A DNA stretch of 64,000 nt, from contig JAFZZW010000080.1 in the NCBI GenBank assembly GCA_017615615.1, positions 1 through 64,000 of the forward strand, read 5' to 3'. The position numbers and the translations under genes are program-made. Within the stretch, counting starts at the first letter, position 1. Each line of letters starts with the position of its first letter. Below are positions 25,885 through 34,055 of the stretch, in pieces. This DNA comes from Bacteroidales bacterium (lineage in GTDB: Bacteria; Bacteroidota; Bacteroidia; Bacteroidales; UBA932). A model generated the notes under the pieces. The model saw only the letters and a list, made by a program, of their open reading frames with translations, searched no databases and had not been told where the DNA came from.

Positions 25885-27189
25885 CTATTGTGTTCTTGTC
25901 CACTTGATAGGATAAATGATGAGGGACTGGAGGTTGGTGAACAGATAAAGCTTCGCCGGCTCGGTTATGCCGTACAAGGCGTCATCCGGGATCTCGATGG
26001 TCAGCCTGTTTTCCTCGTTCTTGACATTGATGGTAGGGGATACCTTCAGCTTCTCCTGGTACACATAGGTGAAGGTTGTACTGCCGTCCCTGGTGGCAAG
26101 TACGCCCACTACAATCTCGGGCATCTTGTCCTCGGTATTGGCGGTGGCGCGGGGAATGAAACTCATGGTTCCCGGCCGGGTGACTTCCAGCATAAGGTAG
26201 CTTTCCAGGGGGAAGTCCTTGGCATAGGAGGTCTTGTCCCAGTTCTTGCAGCGGTTGACGGCGAATTTGTCGTCTGAATAACTGCAGAGAGGGCCGTATG
26301 TAATATAATCCCACGTGTATGTGTTGCCTTCGGTCACACCCTTCTTTCCGAACAATGCGTTAAGCTCCGCGGTAATGGTGGCCTTGTCGTACTTGGTTTC
26401 TTTGTATCCGCCTACTGCAAGACCGTAGTCGTAGGTGCCTTCGGTGTCCATCCAGTAATAATCCTTGGTGGTGAAACTGCCTCTCACCCATTTTGAAGGC
26501 TTGAGACCCTCTTCGGCATTGCGTCCCTGGATGCGGTAGTAATAGGTGCCGGCGGGAATGCCTTTGATGGTGAAGGGGAAATCGGTGGGCTGAAGTGCGA
26601 CAGAAGAGATGAGGATGTCGGGATTGGCTTCGCCTCCGGCGGGAAGCTGTTCGGTACCGACCTCGATCACATATTCCTTCACGTTGGGCATGGTGGTGAG
26701 GGTGCAGGTAATCCAGTTGTAGTTGGTCTTGACCTTGAAGTCGCCGGGGGTGGCGCAGGTGGTCAGAGGGTCTACATCTGTCTTGACATGGCCCATTACC
26801 CACTCGGAAGGCAGCCTTTTCTTGGTCTCGTTTACGGCGCGGCAGCGGATGTAGCAGTTGGTTTCGTCGGGACCGGTGAAGGTGTAGGGTATATCTTCCG
26901 ATTTGACGAGTGCCTTGTGGATCAGGTCGTCGGCGTACGGCTCTTCACCCTCGGCGAGAGAGAGGAGGTCGGAAGTATAGACCTCGATTTCGTAAGCTTC
27001 GGCATCGGGGAACGTATGGAGATTCACGGTAACGTCAACGTAATTGACGGTACACTTGAAGCTGATGGGCCTCAGGCACTGATGGAAATCCAGTTCCGAG
27101 TAGATCGGGACGTCGGGATCCTTGCTGCAGGAAAGAAGGCACAGGCTCAAAGCCAGGGCGGATACTAGATATTTAATATACGATTTCAT
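25885..27189 (-). CDS. Surface glycan-binding lipoprotein (SusE-position) with shared C-terminal module
   Basis: 434 residues with lipobox LLSC (Cys21) and acidic KDPD after it. Two fibronectin III-like domains (about 34-137 and 141-242; YEIEVYTSD, YIRCRAVNETKK, YYYRIQGRN) act as spacers. The C-terminal domain (about 250-431) shares its layout with modules in 32356-33903, 41549-43171 and 43367-45541: YDYGL, ITYGP, DFPLESYLMLEVTRPG, a VGVLATRDGSTTF strand, and the end AKLYLFTNLQSLIIYPIKWT. The position after SusD is that of a SusE/F-type binding protein, which holds the polysaccharide at the surface. Binding is inferred; no ligand residues can be named. Confidence 0.75.
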   Translation of the reverse strand: MKSYIKYLVSALALSLCLLSCSKDPDVPIYSELDFHQCLRPISFKCTVNYVDVTVNLHTFPDAEAYEIEVYTSDLLSLAEGEEPYADDLIHKALVKSEDIPYTFTGPDETNCYIRCRAVNETKKRLPSEWVMGHVKTDVDPLTTCATPGDFKVKTNYNWITCTLTTMPNVKEYVIEVGTEQLPAGGEANPDILISSVALQPTDFPFTIKGIPAGTYYYRIQGRNAEEGLKPSKWVRGSFTTKDYYWMDTEGTYDYGLAVGGYKETKYDKATITAELNALFGKKGVTEGNTYTWDYITYGPLCSYSDDKFAVNRCKNWDKTSYAKDFPLESYLMLEVTRPGTMSFIPRATANTEDKMPEIVVGVLATRDGSTTFTYVYQEKLKVSPTINVKNEENRLTIEIPDDALYGITEPAKLYLFTNLQSLIIYPIKWTRTQ

Positions 27190-27201
27190 ACTTGCCGTGG
27201 A

Positions 27202-29004
27202 TTAGAATGTGTAACCATAATCATTCTTCAGGACACCCAGGTTGGCGGTGATGATTGTCGCCGGAATGGGGCGGTACATGTACATATCCGGATCTTCCAG
27301 ATACAGGTTGTCGATGCTGGTCTGGCCCAGGGTGGAGAAGTAGGTCTTCTTCGTCCATGTCCCTTTGCCGTCATTGGGAGGAGTATCGGTTTCGCCGGGA
27401 TTGAGGCCGTAGAATTCGGCTTCGATGCTGTTCTCTTTAAGCCTCCACCAGAAGGTGTTGTTGAACTGTGAGAACTTGCCTGTGAGGTCATGCATGCACT
27501 GCAGATCGACTTTTGCCTCGTCTATGGCCTGCTTGAGGATACCCCAGCGGATAAGGTCCGCTTTGCGGAGACGCTCGCCGGCGAACTCGAATGCGCGCTG
27601 GTCTTTGACGGCGTCGAAGAAAGATTCCTTGTCGGTGAGACGGCCCAGGTAATCGTCGGCTTTTTCTTCATTCTGGTACGCCCGGACCAGGACGGGACGC
27701 ATATATCCCTTCGCTTCATCCAGATTGCCCAGTTCATTGGCAATCTCGGCGGCCATGAGGAGTATGTCGGCGTAGCGCAGATAAACTATCTTGCAGCCGT
27801 CTTCGGCCCCGGACTGGGTGAACGCATGCTCGGGAGAGCGCCAGTCCATACGGAATTTGCGGATGTACATCAGACCGGCGGTCAGGCCGCTGTCCGTTGC
27901 CTTTCCGTCGGCTCCGTATTTAAGAGGACCTCCGGTGATGTCGCGACGGGTGTCATCGGGATCGAACTTGAAGTAGAATGAAGGCATCAGGGTGACGCGG
28001 GGGTTGGAGGTCACGTTGTACTTCGTGTTGGGGACTGCGTTCCGGGTGAGGAACTGGCCGCGGTTTTCGCCGAAGGGAAGGCCGAAAATAATCTCGGGGT
28101 TCTCCTTGGAGCGGTAAGTGGCGCCCATGTCGCAGAAGAACTTCCAGATGTCCTCGAATTTGGGGGCGAGGCCGAGTCCGGAATTCTCGATTACGTCCTT
28201 AAGGGCCTCCAGGGCCTTGGGATACAGTACGGACGCCTGAAGCTCGGGGTCGTTGCTCTTGCGTACGGTGCCCATGGCGCCGGTGTTCACCTTGCCTTCA
28301 TCGGGGCGGCAGGAATAGCCGGAGGCCTGTAGGGCAAGACGGGCGTACATGCCTTGTGCGCAGGCTTTGCCGGGATATGTGATGTACTGCTGTCCTTCAT
28401 AACTCATATACTTGGCCGCAGTCTCGAGGTCGCTGAGAAGCTGTTTGTAGATAACGTCCTTGTCGGACTTGGGCAGGTATATGGTCTCCTGGGTAATGGG
28501 CTCGAAGCGGGCAGGGACTTCGCCATAGAGATTGAGAAGGTCTGCGTACAGAAGGGCACGTGCGGTAAGGGCTTCGCCGTAGAGAGCGCCCATTTGGGCG
28601 TTTTCATCGATATTGCCGTACTCTTTGAGGCCTTTGATGCACAGGTTGGCCCTTTCGATGCCCTTGAAGTTGCCGGAAAAATAGTATTCCTCTCCCGGAC
28701 GGTCGAACCTGGAATTGTTGGGCGACATCTTATACTGGGCGTAGTTGTTCTGCTCGGTGTCGTCGAGACTGGCCCTTCTCTCGATATCCGTATTGACTCC
28801 GTACTGCTCGGGATAGTCTTCACGATAGGAGCCTGTGGTGATGTATGCTTCGTAGATGGCATTCACCGCATAGCGCGCAAGCGTGTAATTGGCGAAAACC
28901 GTATTGGCCTCAAATGTGGATTTGGACCTCTGTTCCAGTGCGGAGCATCCGCATAAGCATCCCGCAAGGAAAAGCACTAAAGATATTTTGAATATGTTTT
29001 TCAT
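27202..29004 (-). CDS. SusD/RagB-family starch-binding-type outer membrane lipoprotein
   Basis: 600 residues with lipobox LCGC (Cys20). It has the all-helical SusD fold signatures: YTLARYAVNAIYEAYI at the N-terminus, IERANLCIKGLKEYG, GEALTARALLYADLLNLYGE (TPR-like), and YAGE-type C-terminal elements (FEFAGERLRKADLIRWGILK, LRYADILLMAAEIANELG). SusD proteins cap the SusC channel and deliver oligosaccharides into it. It is 13 nt downstream of SusC and 12 nt upstream of the SusE-position gene. Confidence 0.95.
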   Translation of the reverse strand: MKNIFKISLVLFLAGCLCGCSALEQRSKSTFEANTVFANYTLARYAVNAIYEAYITTGSYREDYPEQYGVNTDIERRASLDDTEQNNYAQYKMSPNNSRFDRPGEEYYFSGNFKGIERANLCIKGLKEYGNIDENAQMGALYGEALTARALLYADLLNLYGEVPARFEPITQETIYLPKSDKDVIYKQLLSDLETAAKYMSYEGQQYITYPGKACAQGMYARLALQASGYSCRPDEGKVNTGAMGTVRKSNDPELQASVLYPKALEALKDVIENSGLGLAPKFEDIWKFFCDMGATYRSKENPEIIFGLPFGENRGQFLTRNAVPNTKYNVTSNPRVTLMPSFYFKFDPDDTRRDITGGPLKYGADGKATDSGLTAGLMYIRKFRMDWRSPEHAFTQSGAEDGCKIVYLRYADILLMAAEIANELGNLDEAKGYMRPVLVRAYQNEEKADDYLGRLTDKESFFDAVKDQRAFEFAGERLRKADLIRWGILKQAIDEAKVDLQCMHDLTGKFSQFNNTFWWRLKENSIEAEFYGLNPGETDTPPNDGKGTWTKKTYFSTLGQTSIDNLYLEDPDMYMYRPIPATIITANLGVLKNDYGYTF

Positions 29005-29017
29005 GACTTGTCTGGAA

Positions 29018-32000
29018 TTAGAAACTCAGGTTGACGCCTCCTACGATACCCATGCTCTTGGGATAGGCGGAATAGTCTATACCGGGGGTAAGCGGGTTGT
29101 TGCGGCGGCAGTTGACTTCCGGGTCGTAGCCGCTGTACCTGGTAAGGCAGTACAGGTTGTTGGCGGTAGCGTAAATTCGCAGATTGGAGATGTGGATCTT
29201 CTGGGTGAACTTACGGGGAATGGTATAACCCAGGGTAAGGGTGTTGAAGCGCAGGAACGATGCGTCCTCCACAAACTCGTCGGTCAGGATAACGCCGTGA
29301 AGGTAAGGAAGAGGCCTTGTAGCGTCCTTGTTGACGTCGACCAGAAGGTCCGGATCCGTAATAAGGTCGCCGGTTTCCCAGTCTACGTTGGTCCATGCGG
29401 TGCCGGGAGAACATTCGGACAGCATGTTTCTGTAGTAGTACTTGAGGTGGCGCTGGGAAAGGGTGAGCCTGTCGCCGTTGTACAGCTTATTGCCGATGGA
29501 ATAGTTGAATGCGGCAGTCAGATCGAAGCCGAAGAACTGCATCGAAAGGTTGAAACCGCCGGTGAGGAAGGGAAGTGCGGAACCAAGGGCGACCTTGTCG
29601 TCGCTGTTGATGATGCCGTCGCCCACGTAATGATCGATAATGGGCTTGCCGTCCGCATCATTAAGGATGTTGCCGTCCGCATCGGTTTTGTAAACAGGAA
29701 CGGTGGGCTGGTCTTTAAGTTTGAGGGAGCCGGGGCGGAAATAGGCGCTGCCCAGATAATTGGATGCGTCCACGGTGGTCTCCAGAGGTGTCCAGACGGG
29801 GTTTCCGTTGCTGTTCAGGGAGAAAACGAATTCGTCGGGAGTGTACATGCCGTCGCGTTCGTAACCGTAGATGACGCCCAGGGGTTCATTCTCCTTTACA
29901 AGGTAGTCCCAGCCGATACCGGTGAGGATGCGGGATTCAGTCTGGATCTCGTCGATGCCGCCAAGGCTCAGGACCTTGTTCTGGTTGTACGCAACGTTTC
30001 CGGAAAGCGTCAGGCCGAAGTTCCTGGTCTCCACCGCCACTATGCGGATCGTGCCCTCGATGCCCTGGTTGAGCACAGAGCCGAGGTTGCGGTACTGGGT
30101 CTTGTATCCGACGCCGGAGAGGGGATAGTTGATGAGCAGGTCCTTGCTGGTGTTGTGGTAAAGCTCCACGGAACCGGAAAGGCGCTGGTTGAAGAAGGCC
30201 ATGTCGAGACCAAGGTTATGGGAGAGCGTTTTCTCCCAGCGGAGGTCGGGGTTGGGCATGGTCGATTTGGGAATGATGAAGTTGGAGACGTCGTACACCC
30301 TGATGTCCTGGGCGGAGGAGTAGGTGTGACGGATGTTTCCTGCGGGGATACGGTTGTTGCCGGCGGTACCGAAGCTGTAGCGGAGCTTTATCTGGTTGAT
30401 CTGGCGGTATCTCTTGAGGAAAGGCTCGTTGGATATCGTCCAGGATACTGCCGCGGAGGGGAAGATACCCCACTGGTTGCCGGGAGCGAATTTACTCGAT
30501 CCGTCGGCGCGGAGTGTGGCGGATACCGAATAGCGGTTGTCGTAACTGTAGTTGCTGCGGCTGAAGAAGGAGAGCATGACTTCGTTTTCGCTGAAACCGT
30601 TGGTGGCGGACGAAATGAGGGATGCCGTGCTCCTGTAGTTGAGACACATGTCGACGTCGTAGAATTTGGGGAACCCTTCCGCCACGACCGTTTCGGTGTT
30701 GGACTTGCGGAAACTGAACTCCTGGCCGACAAGCATGTCCAGCTTGTGCTTCTTGTTCTTGATTACGTTGTTGAAGTTGTAGGACAGGGTGTTTGAATTC
30801 CTGTACGTACGGGAGTACTGGGTCTTGGTATCGGTGTTCGGGTAACCAAGGACATTGGCTTTCTGGCGGGTGTAATAGCTGCTAAGGCCGTAGTAGCGGT
30901 CGTTCCTTTCGGAGTAGTTGTCCACGCCGCCGTCCACCTTCAGCTTCATGCCTGGAATGATGGTCCAGGTCACGCTGGCGCTGGCGTTCCACTGCTCGCG
31001 GTAGCGGCGGTTCTCGTTGTCCTGTACTTCACGCAGAGGATTGGCGCCGTATTCTTCGTTGTAGATATCGTAGTCTTCGACTTCCTTCAGGTAGTTCATC
31101 GCCATAGGGGCGTAGCGCAGTGAGTTGATCAGTCGGCCCGTGCCGGCATTGTTGCCCTTGTCGTTCACGGAGTTGGAACCGGCGCCGCGTATGTCGGTCG
31201 ATGAGTAACGCACCTGGATGTTGAACGAAAGGTTCTTCACAGGGTTGTACCATGTACGGAACGAAAGGTTGTTGCGGTGGAAGTTGGAGTAGATCATGAT
31301 TGCATCTTCGTCCATGCGTCCGTAGCTGGCCGACCACTTGACTTTGTCGGAACTGCCGCTTACGGTGGCGTGGTGGTTCATGGTAGTGCCGACGCGGCCG
31401 AAGATCCTTTCACGCCAGTTGTTGGTCGGGAGATCCTTGTACAGATTGATGTCCTCGAACGCTCCGAAACGGCTTTCGAACGTGCCGCCCTCGACCTTGC
31501 TCTGCTCGTAAACGGTTGCGGCGAACTGGTAGGGCGTCAGGAGCTCGTATGCCTCGGCATTGGCCATAACCTTGGCTCCGCCGTAGCCGTTGTATTCCAC
31601 GGTAACGCGGCCTCTTGCGCTGTCCTTGAGGGTGATGAGCACAACGCCGTATGCGCCGCGGCTACCATAAATGGCGGTGGAGAAGGCGTCCTTGAGAACG
31701 TCGACGCTCTTGATGTCCTGAGGGGCGATGTCGCTGATGCTGTTCACCGGGAAGCCGTCCACTATGTACAGAGGGGAAGCATCCTGGGTGATGGAACCGA
31801 CACCGCGGACGCGGATCTGGACGTCGGCGTCCGGTTCGCCTTCCGTGGTGGTGACGTTGACGCCAGCCAGTTTTCCGGACAGTGCCGATGTGAAGTTCGT
31901 GGAAGGCAATGATGTAACGGCTCGGTTGTCGGCAGATGCAACCGAACCGAGGAGGTCGCGACGCTGGACTTCCTGGTAACCGATAACGACGGTTTCGTCC

Positions 32001-32314
32001 AGGATGTTCACGTCTTCTTCCATGGTGACGTTGATGACCGTGCGGCCATTAACTTTCTCCTCGTGGTCTTTGAGACCCATGCAGGAGAAGACGATGATCT
32101 TGGAGCCGGTCCTGTTGTTGAGGGAGTAGTTTCCCTGGTTGTCGGTGATGACGCCGGTCGTGGTTCCCTTCAGGTATACCGAAACGCCGGGAAGCGCTTT
32201 GTTGTCCTGATCGGTGACCTTGCCGGTGATGGTTTGGGCAAAGGCTTCCGCGCTGAAGAACATAAGTACTGCAGCGAAGAAGATCTTTACTAACGCCGGG
32301 GTTCTGTGAAGCAT
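29018..32314 (-). CDS. SusC/RagA-family TonB-dependent receptor
   Basis: A 1098-residue outer-membrane transporter that imports oligosaccharides with energy from TonB/ExbBD. It has a signal peptide (FFSAEAFAQ), a carboxypeptidase-regulatory-like domain (about 28-110; ITGKVTDQDNKALPGVSVYL) and a TonB-box region (ETVVIGY). The plug follows (LSGKLAGVNV, SPLYIVDGFPVNSI, SVDVLKDAFSTAIYGSRGA), then a long beta-barrel to the terminal aromatic GVNLSF. Length is normal for SusC. It lies 41 nt downstream of the fimbrillin/binding-module lipoprotein gene and 13 nt before SusD. Confidence 0.95.
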   Translation of the reverse strand: MLHRTPALVKIFFAAVLMFFSAEAFAQTITGKVTDQDNKALPGVSVYLKGTTTGVITDNQGNYSLNNRTGSKIIVFSCMGLKDHEEKVNGRTVINVTMEEDVNILDETVVIGYQEVQRRDLLGSVASADNRAVTSLPSTNFTSALSGKLAGVNVTTTEGEPDADVQIRVRGVGSITQDASPLYIVDGFPVNSISDIAPQDIKSVDVLKDAFSTAIYGSRGAYGVVLITLKDSARGRVTVEYNGYGGAKVMANAEAYELLTPYQFAATVYEQSKVEGGTFESRFGAFEDINLYKDLPTNNWRERIFGRVGTTMNHHATVSGSSDKVKWSASYGRMDEDAIMIYSNFHRNNLSFRTWYNPVKNLSFNIQVRYSSTDIRGAGSNSVNDKGNNAGTGRLINSLRYAPMAMNYLKEVEDYDIYNEEYGANPLREVQDNENRRYREQWNASASVTWTIIPGMKLKVDGGVDNYSERNDRYYGLSSYYTRQKANVLGYPNTDTKTQYSRTYRNSNTLSYNFNNVIKNKKHKLDMLVGQEFSFRKSNTETVVAEGFPKFYDVDMCLNYRSTASLISSATNGFSENEVMLSFFSRSNYSYDNRYSVSATLRADGSSKFAPGNQWGIFPSAAVSWTISNEPFLKRYRQINQIKLRYSFGTAGNNRIPAGNIRHTYSSAQDIRVYDVSNFIIPKSTMPNPDLRWEKTLSHNLGLDMAFFNQRLSGSVELYHNTSKDLLINYPLSGVGYKTQYRNLGSVLNQGIEGTIRIVAVETRNFGLTLSGNVAYNQNKVLSLGGIDEIQTESRILTGIGWDYLVKENEPLGVIYGYERDGMYTPDEFVFSLNSNGNPVWTPLETTVDASNYLGSAYFRPGSLKLKDQPTVPVYKTDADGNILNDADGKPIIDHYVGDGIINSDDKVALGSALPFLTGGFNLSMQFFGFDLTAAFNYSIGNKLYNGDRLTLSQRHLKYYYRNMLSECSPGTAWTNVDWETGDLITDPDLLVDVNKDATRPLPYLHGVILTDEFVEDASFLRFNTLTLGYTIPRKFTQKIHISNLRIYATANNLYCLTRYSGYDPEVNCRRNNPLTPGIDYSAYPKSMGIVGGVNLSF

Positions 32315-32355
32315 GTTAGGAATGTTTTTATAGGTTACAGGGTGGTTATGAATAA

Positions 32356-33903
32356 TTATTCTGTGTTAGTCCATTCAAGGGGCCAGTAGTAAACATTCAG
32401 GGTGTTGACTTTCGGGTTTCTGTGGTACAGGTAAAGCGTAGCTGCAGATTCTATGCCGCGGATGTCGTCTGCGGTCACTTCCATGGATACCCAGTACTTC
32501 TGCCAGCCGTCGGAATATATATTGCCGTCCGAGCGGTTGGCGCTTTCGTTTCCATCTGCATTCTCGGTCATGGTGACCTCCTTGATAATCCTGGCGGAGG
32601 TTACACCGTTCACCGTGGTGACGGCGGCCAGGTAGTATGTGGGCACCCTTACGACATATCCGTCCTGGGCGTTGCCGTCCCTGTTTCCGGATGCCGGGTA
32701 GAAGCGGAGCACGCCCGGGCGGTTGACCTTAAAGGAGAAATAGCATGAAGTCGGAATGATATCAGGATATTCTTCGCTCCATTGCGACGCGACTTTCTGG
32801 CTGGATACACGGTTGCCGAAATACATCATGCCGGGGCCTCCGTAGGTTATTCCGTCCACGAGAATGGGGCTGCTGATGGTCCTTTCTTCGTTGGTGCCGT
32901 TCTTGACTCCGTAAGGGGCGAAGAGGGAAGTGGCGATGCTTGCTTTGTGCATGTCTCCCGGATCCAGGCCGTAGTCGAAGGCGTCGGTGTCGCTGGGCCA
33001 TCCTACGACGGGGTCCGGAGTTTTTTCCTTGTACGGAAGAGTTCCGCAGTCGGCGTATTTCCCGCGCTCGATGACCAGGTCTCCGCTGAAATTGACGGAG
33101 AGAGTCTCTCCTGTGGCGGCATTCTTGCTGGTGGGCATCTCTGCGAACGGGGTGATGGTGAGCTTTGCGTTATGGTAAGTGCCTGCGGGCAGGACCATAT
33201 ACACGACGCCGGCTTCGTAGCCGGTAGGACCGTTGTCTTTCCAGCGGGTGTTGAGGGTAAGGCTCTTGGACCCGTTGGAAATGATGGAGGTAACGGGCTC
33301 GGAGCCGGAATAGCTGATGCGTATGTTGCCAGCTACGTTCTCCTTGGTCGTAAGCTCCACCGACTTGATGGCGGAAATGTCGGTGGTCCCGGGATAGACG
33401 GGAAGATTGAAACGCAGGTAGCCGAAAACGTTGCGGAGCACGCCGTCGGAAGGTTTCATGACCGCAATGTTGGCCGTGTTGTCGAAGGACTTGGAATTGC
33501 TTACGGTCTGGGGGTTCTTGACCTCAAGGCTGTTGCCGGTAAAGACGGAGCCGCTGAGGATGCAGTTGTCGTAGTCGGAGGTCTTGCCGGTCCAGATGGC
33601 GAACTTCCAGTCTCCGCCGCTCCAGGAGCTGCATGTGAAAGCCCGCACGGCCTCGGCTTGGGTGGAGGAACTGGTGAAGGCTTTTTTGTTGCCGGATGAG
33701 TCGAATGCGTATATTACTTTGTCTGCGCCCGTCGTGCCCCACCAGATGGTTCCCGCTCCGGAACTCTGGACATAAGTCTTGCTGGCGGGAAGGGCCTCTT
33801 CTTCGAAACCTGCCTGGATTGTGAGCGAAGTATCTTCCAGCGCTTTCTCGCAGGAAACGGCGGTAGCCAGGGCTATGGCTAAAACAATGATTCTTCTGTT
33901 CAT
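32356..33903 (-). CDS. Lipoprotein: fimbrillin-like domain plus shared binding module
   Basis: 515 residues with lipobox TAVSC (Cys18). Residues about 25-295 are fimbrillin-like (SKTYVQSSGAGTIWWGT, KVIYAFDSSGNKKAF, SFDNTANIAVMK, VFGYLRFNLPVYPGTTDISA). Residues about 300-515 are the module shared with the glycan-binding protein and both CE12 esterases: DAFDYGLDPGD, DGITYGGPGMMYFGNRV, YFSFKVNRPG, PTYYLAAVTTVNGV, SAATLYLYHRNPKVNTLNVY, WPLEWT. It is nearly the esterase 43367-45541 without its catalytic domain. It is encoded between a small peptide (13 nt upstream) and SusC, which suggests a surface binding protein of the SusCD complex. Confidence 0.75.
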   Translation of the reverse strand: MNRRIIVLAIALATAVSCEKALEDTSLTIQAGFEEEALPASKTYVQSSGAGTIWWGTTGADKVIYAFDSSGNKKAFTSSSTQAEAVRAFTCSSWSGGDWKFAIWTGKTSDYDNCILSGSVFTGNSLEVKNPQTVSNSKSFDNTANIAVMKPSDGVLRNVFGYLRFNLPVYPGTTDISAIKSVELTTKENVAGNIRISYSGSEPVTSIISNGSKSLTLNTRWKDNGPTGYEAGVVYMVLPAGTYHNAKLTITPFAEMPTSKNAATGETLSVNFSGDLVIERGKYADCGTLPYKEKTPDPVVGWPSDTDAFDYGLDPGDMHKASIATSLFAPYGVKNGTNEERTISSPILVDGITYGGPGMMYFGNRVSSQKVASQWSEEYPDIIPTSCYFSFKVNRPGVLRFYPASGNRDGNAQDGYVVRVPTYYLAAVTTVNGVTSARIIKEVTMTENADGNESANRSDGNIYSDGWQKYWVSMEVTADDIRGIESAATLYLYHRNPKVNTLNVYYWPLEWTNTE

Positions 33904-33916
33904 GGCTATTCCTGAA

Positions 33917-34054
33917 TTAATTGCCGTCTACCCAATCGATGATATCTCCGGAAGATTCAAGATCTTCGTTTCCGAGGGCGGAAAGGGTCAAGGCAACAGC
34001 CGGTTCGGCGACCGCGTTGTCGGATTGTGGTGGTAAGTATACTAGTCTGCGCAT
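33917..34054 (-). CDS. Small peptide (45 aa) preceding a fimbrillin-like lipoprotein
   Basis: 45 residues starting MRRLVYLPPQSDNAVAEPAV and ending LESSGDIIDWVDGN. The SGDIIDW tail closely matches SGDTIDW of the peptide at 43208-43351; both precede paralogous fimbrillin-binding-module proteins. It fits exactly between the frameshifted LVIVD gene (one intervening base) and the next lipoprotein (13 nt), which argues that it is real and translated. No signal peptide is present. Function unknown. Confidence 0.65.
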   Translation of the reverse strand: MRRLVYLPPQSDNAVAEPAVALTLSALGNEDLESSGDIIDWVDGN

Positions 34055-34055
34055 A

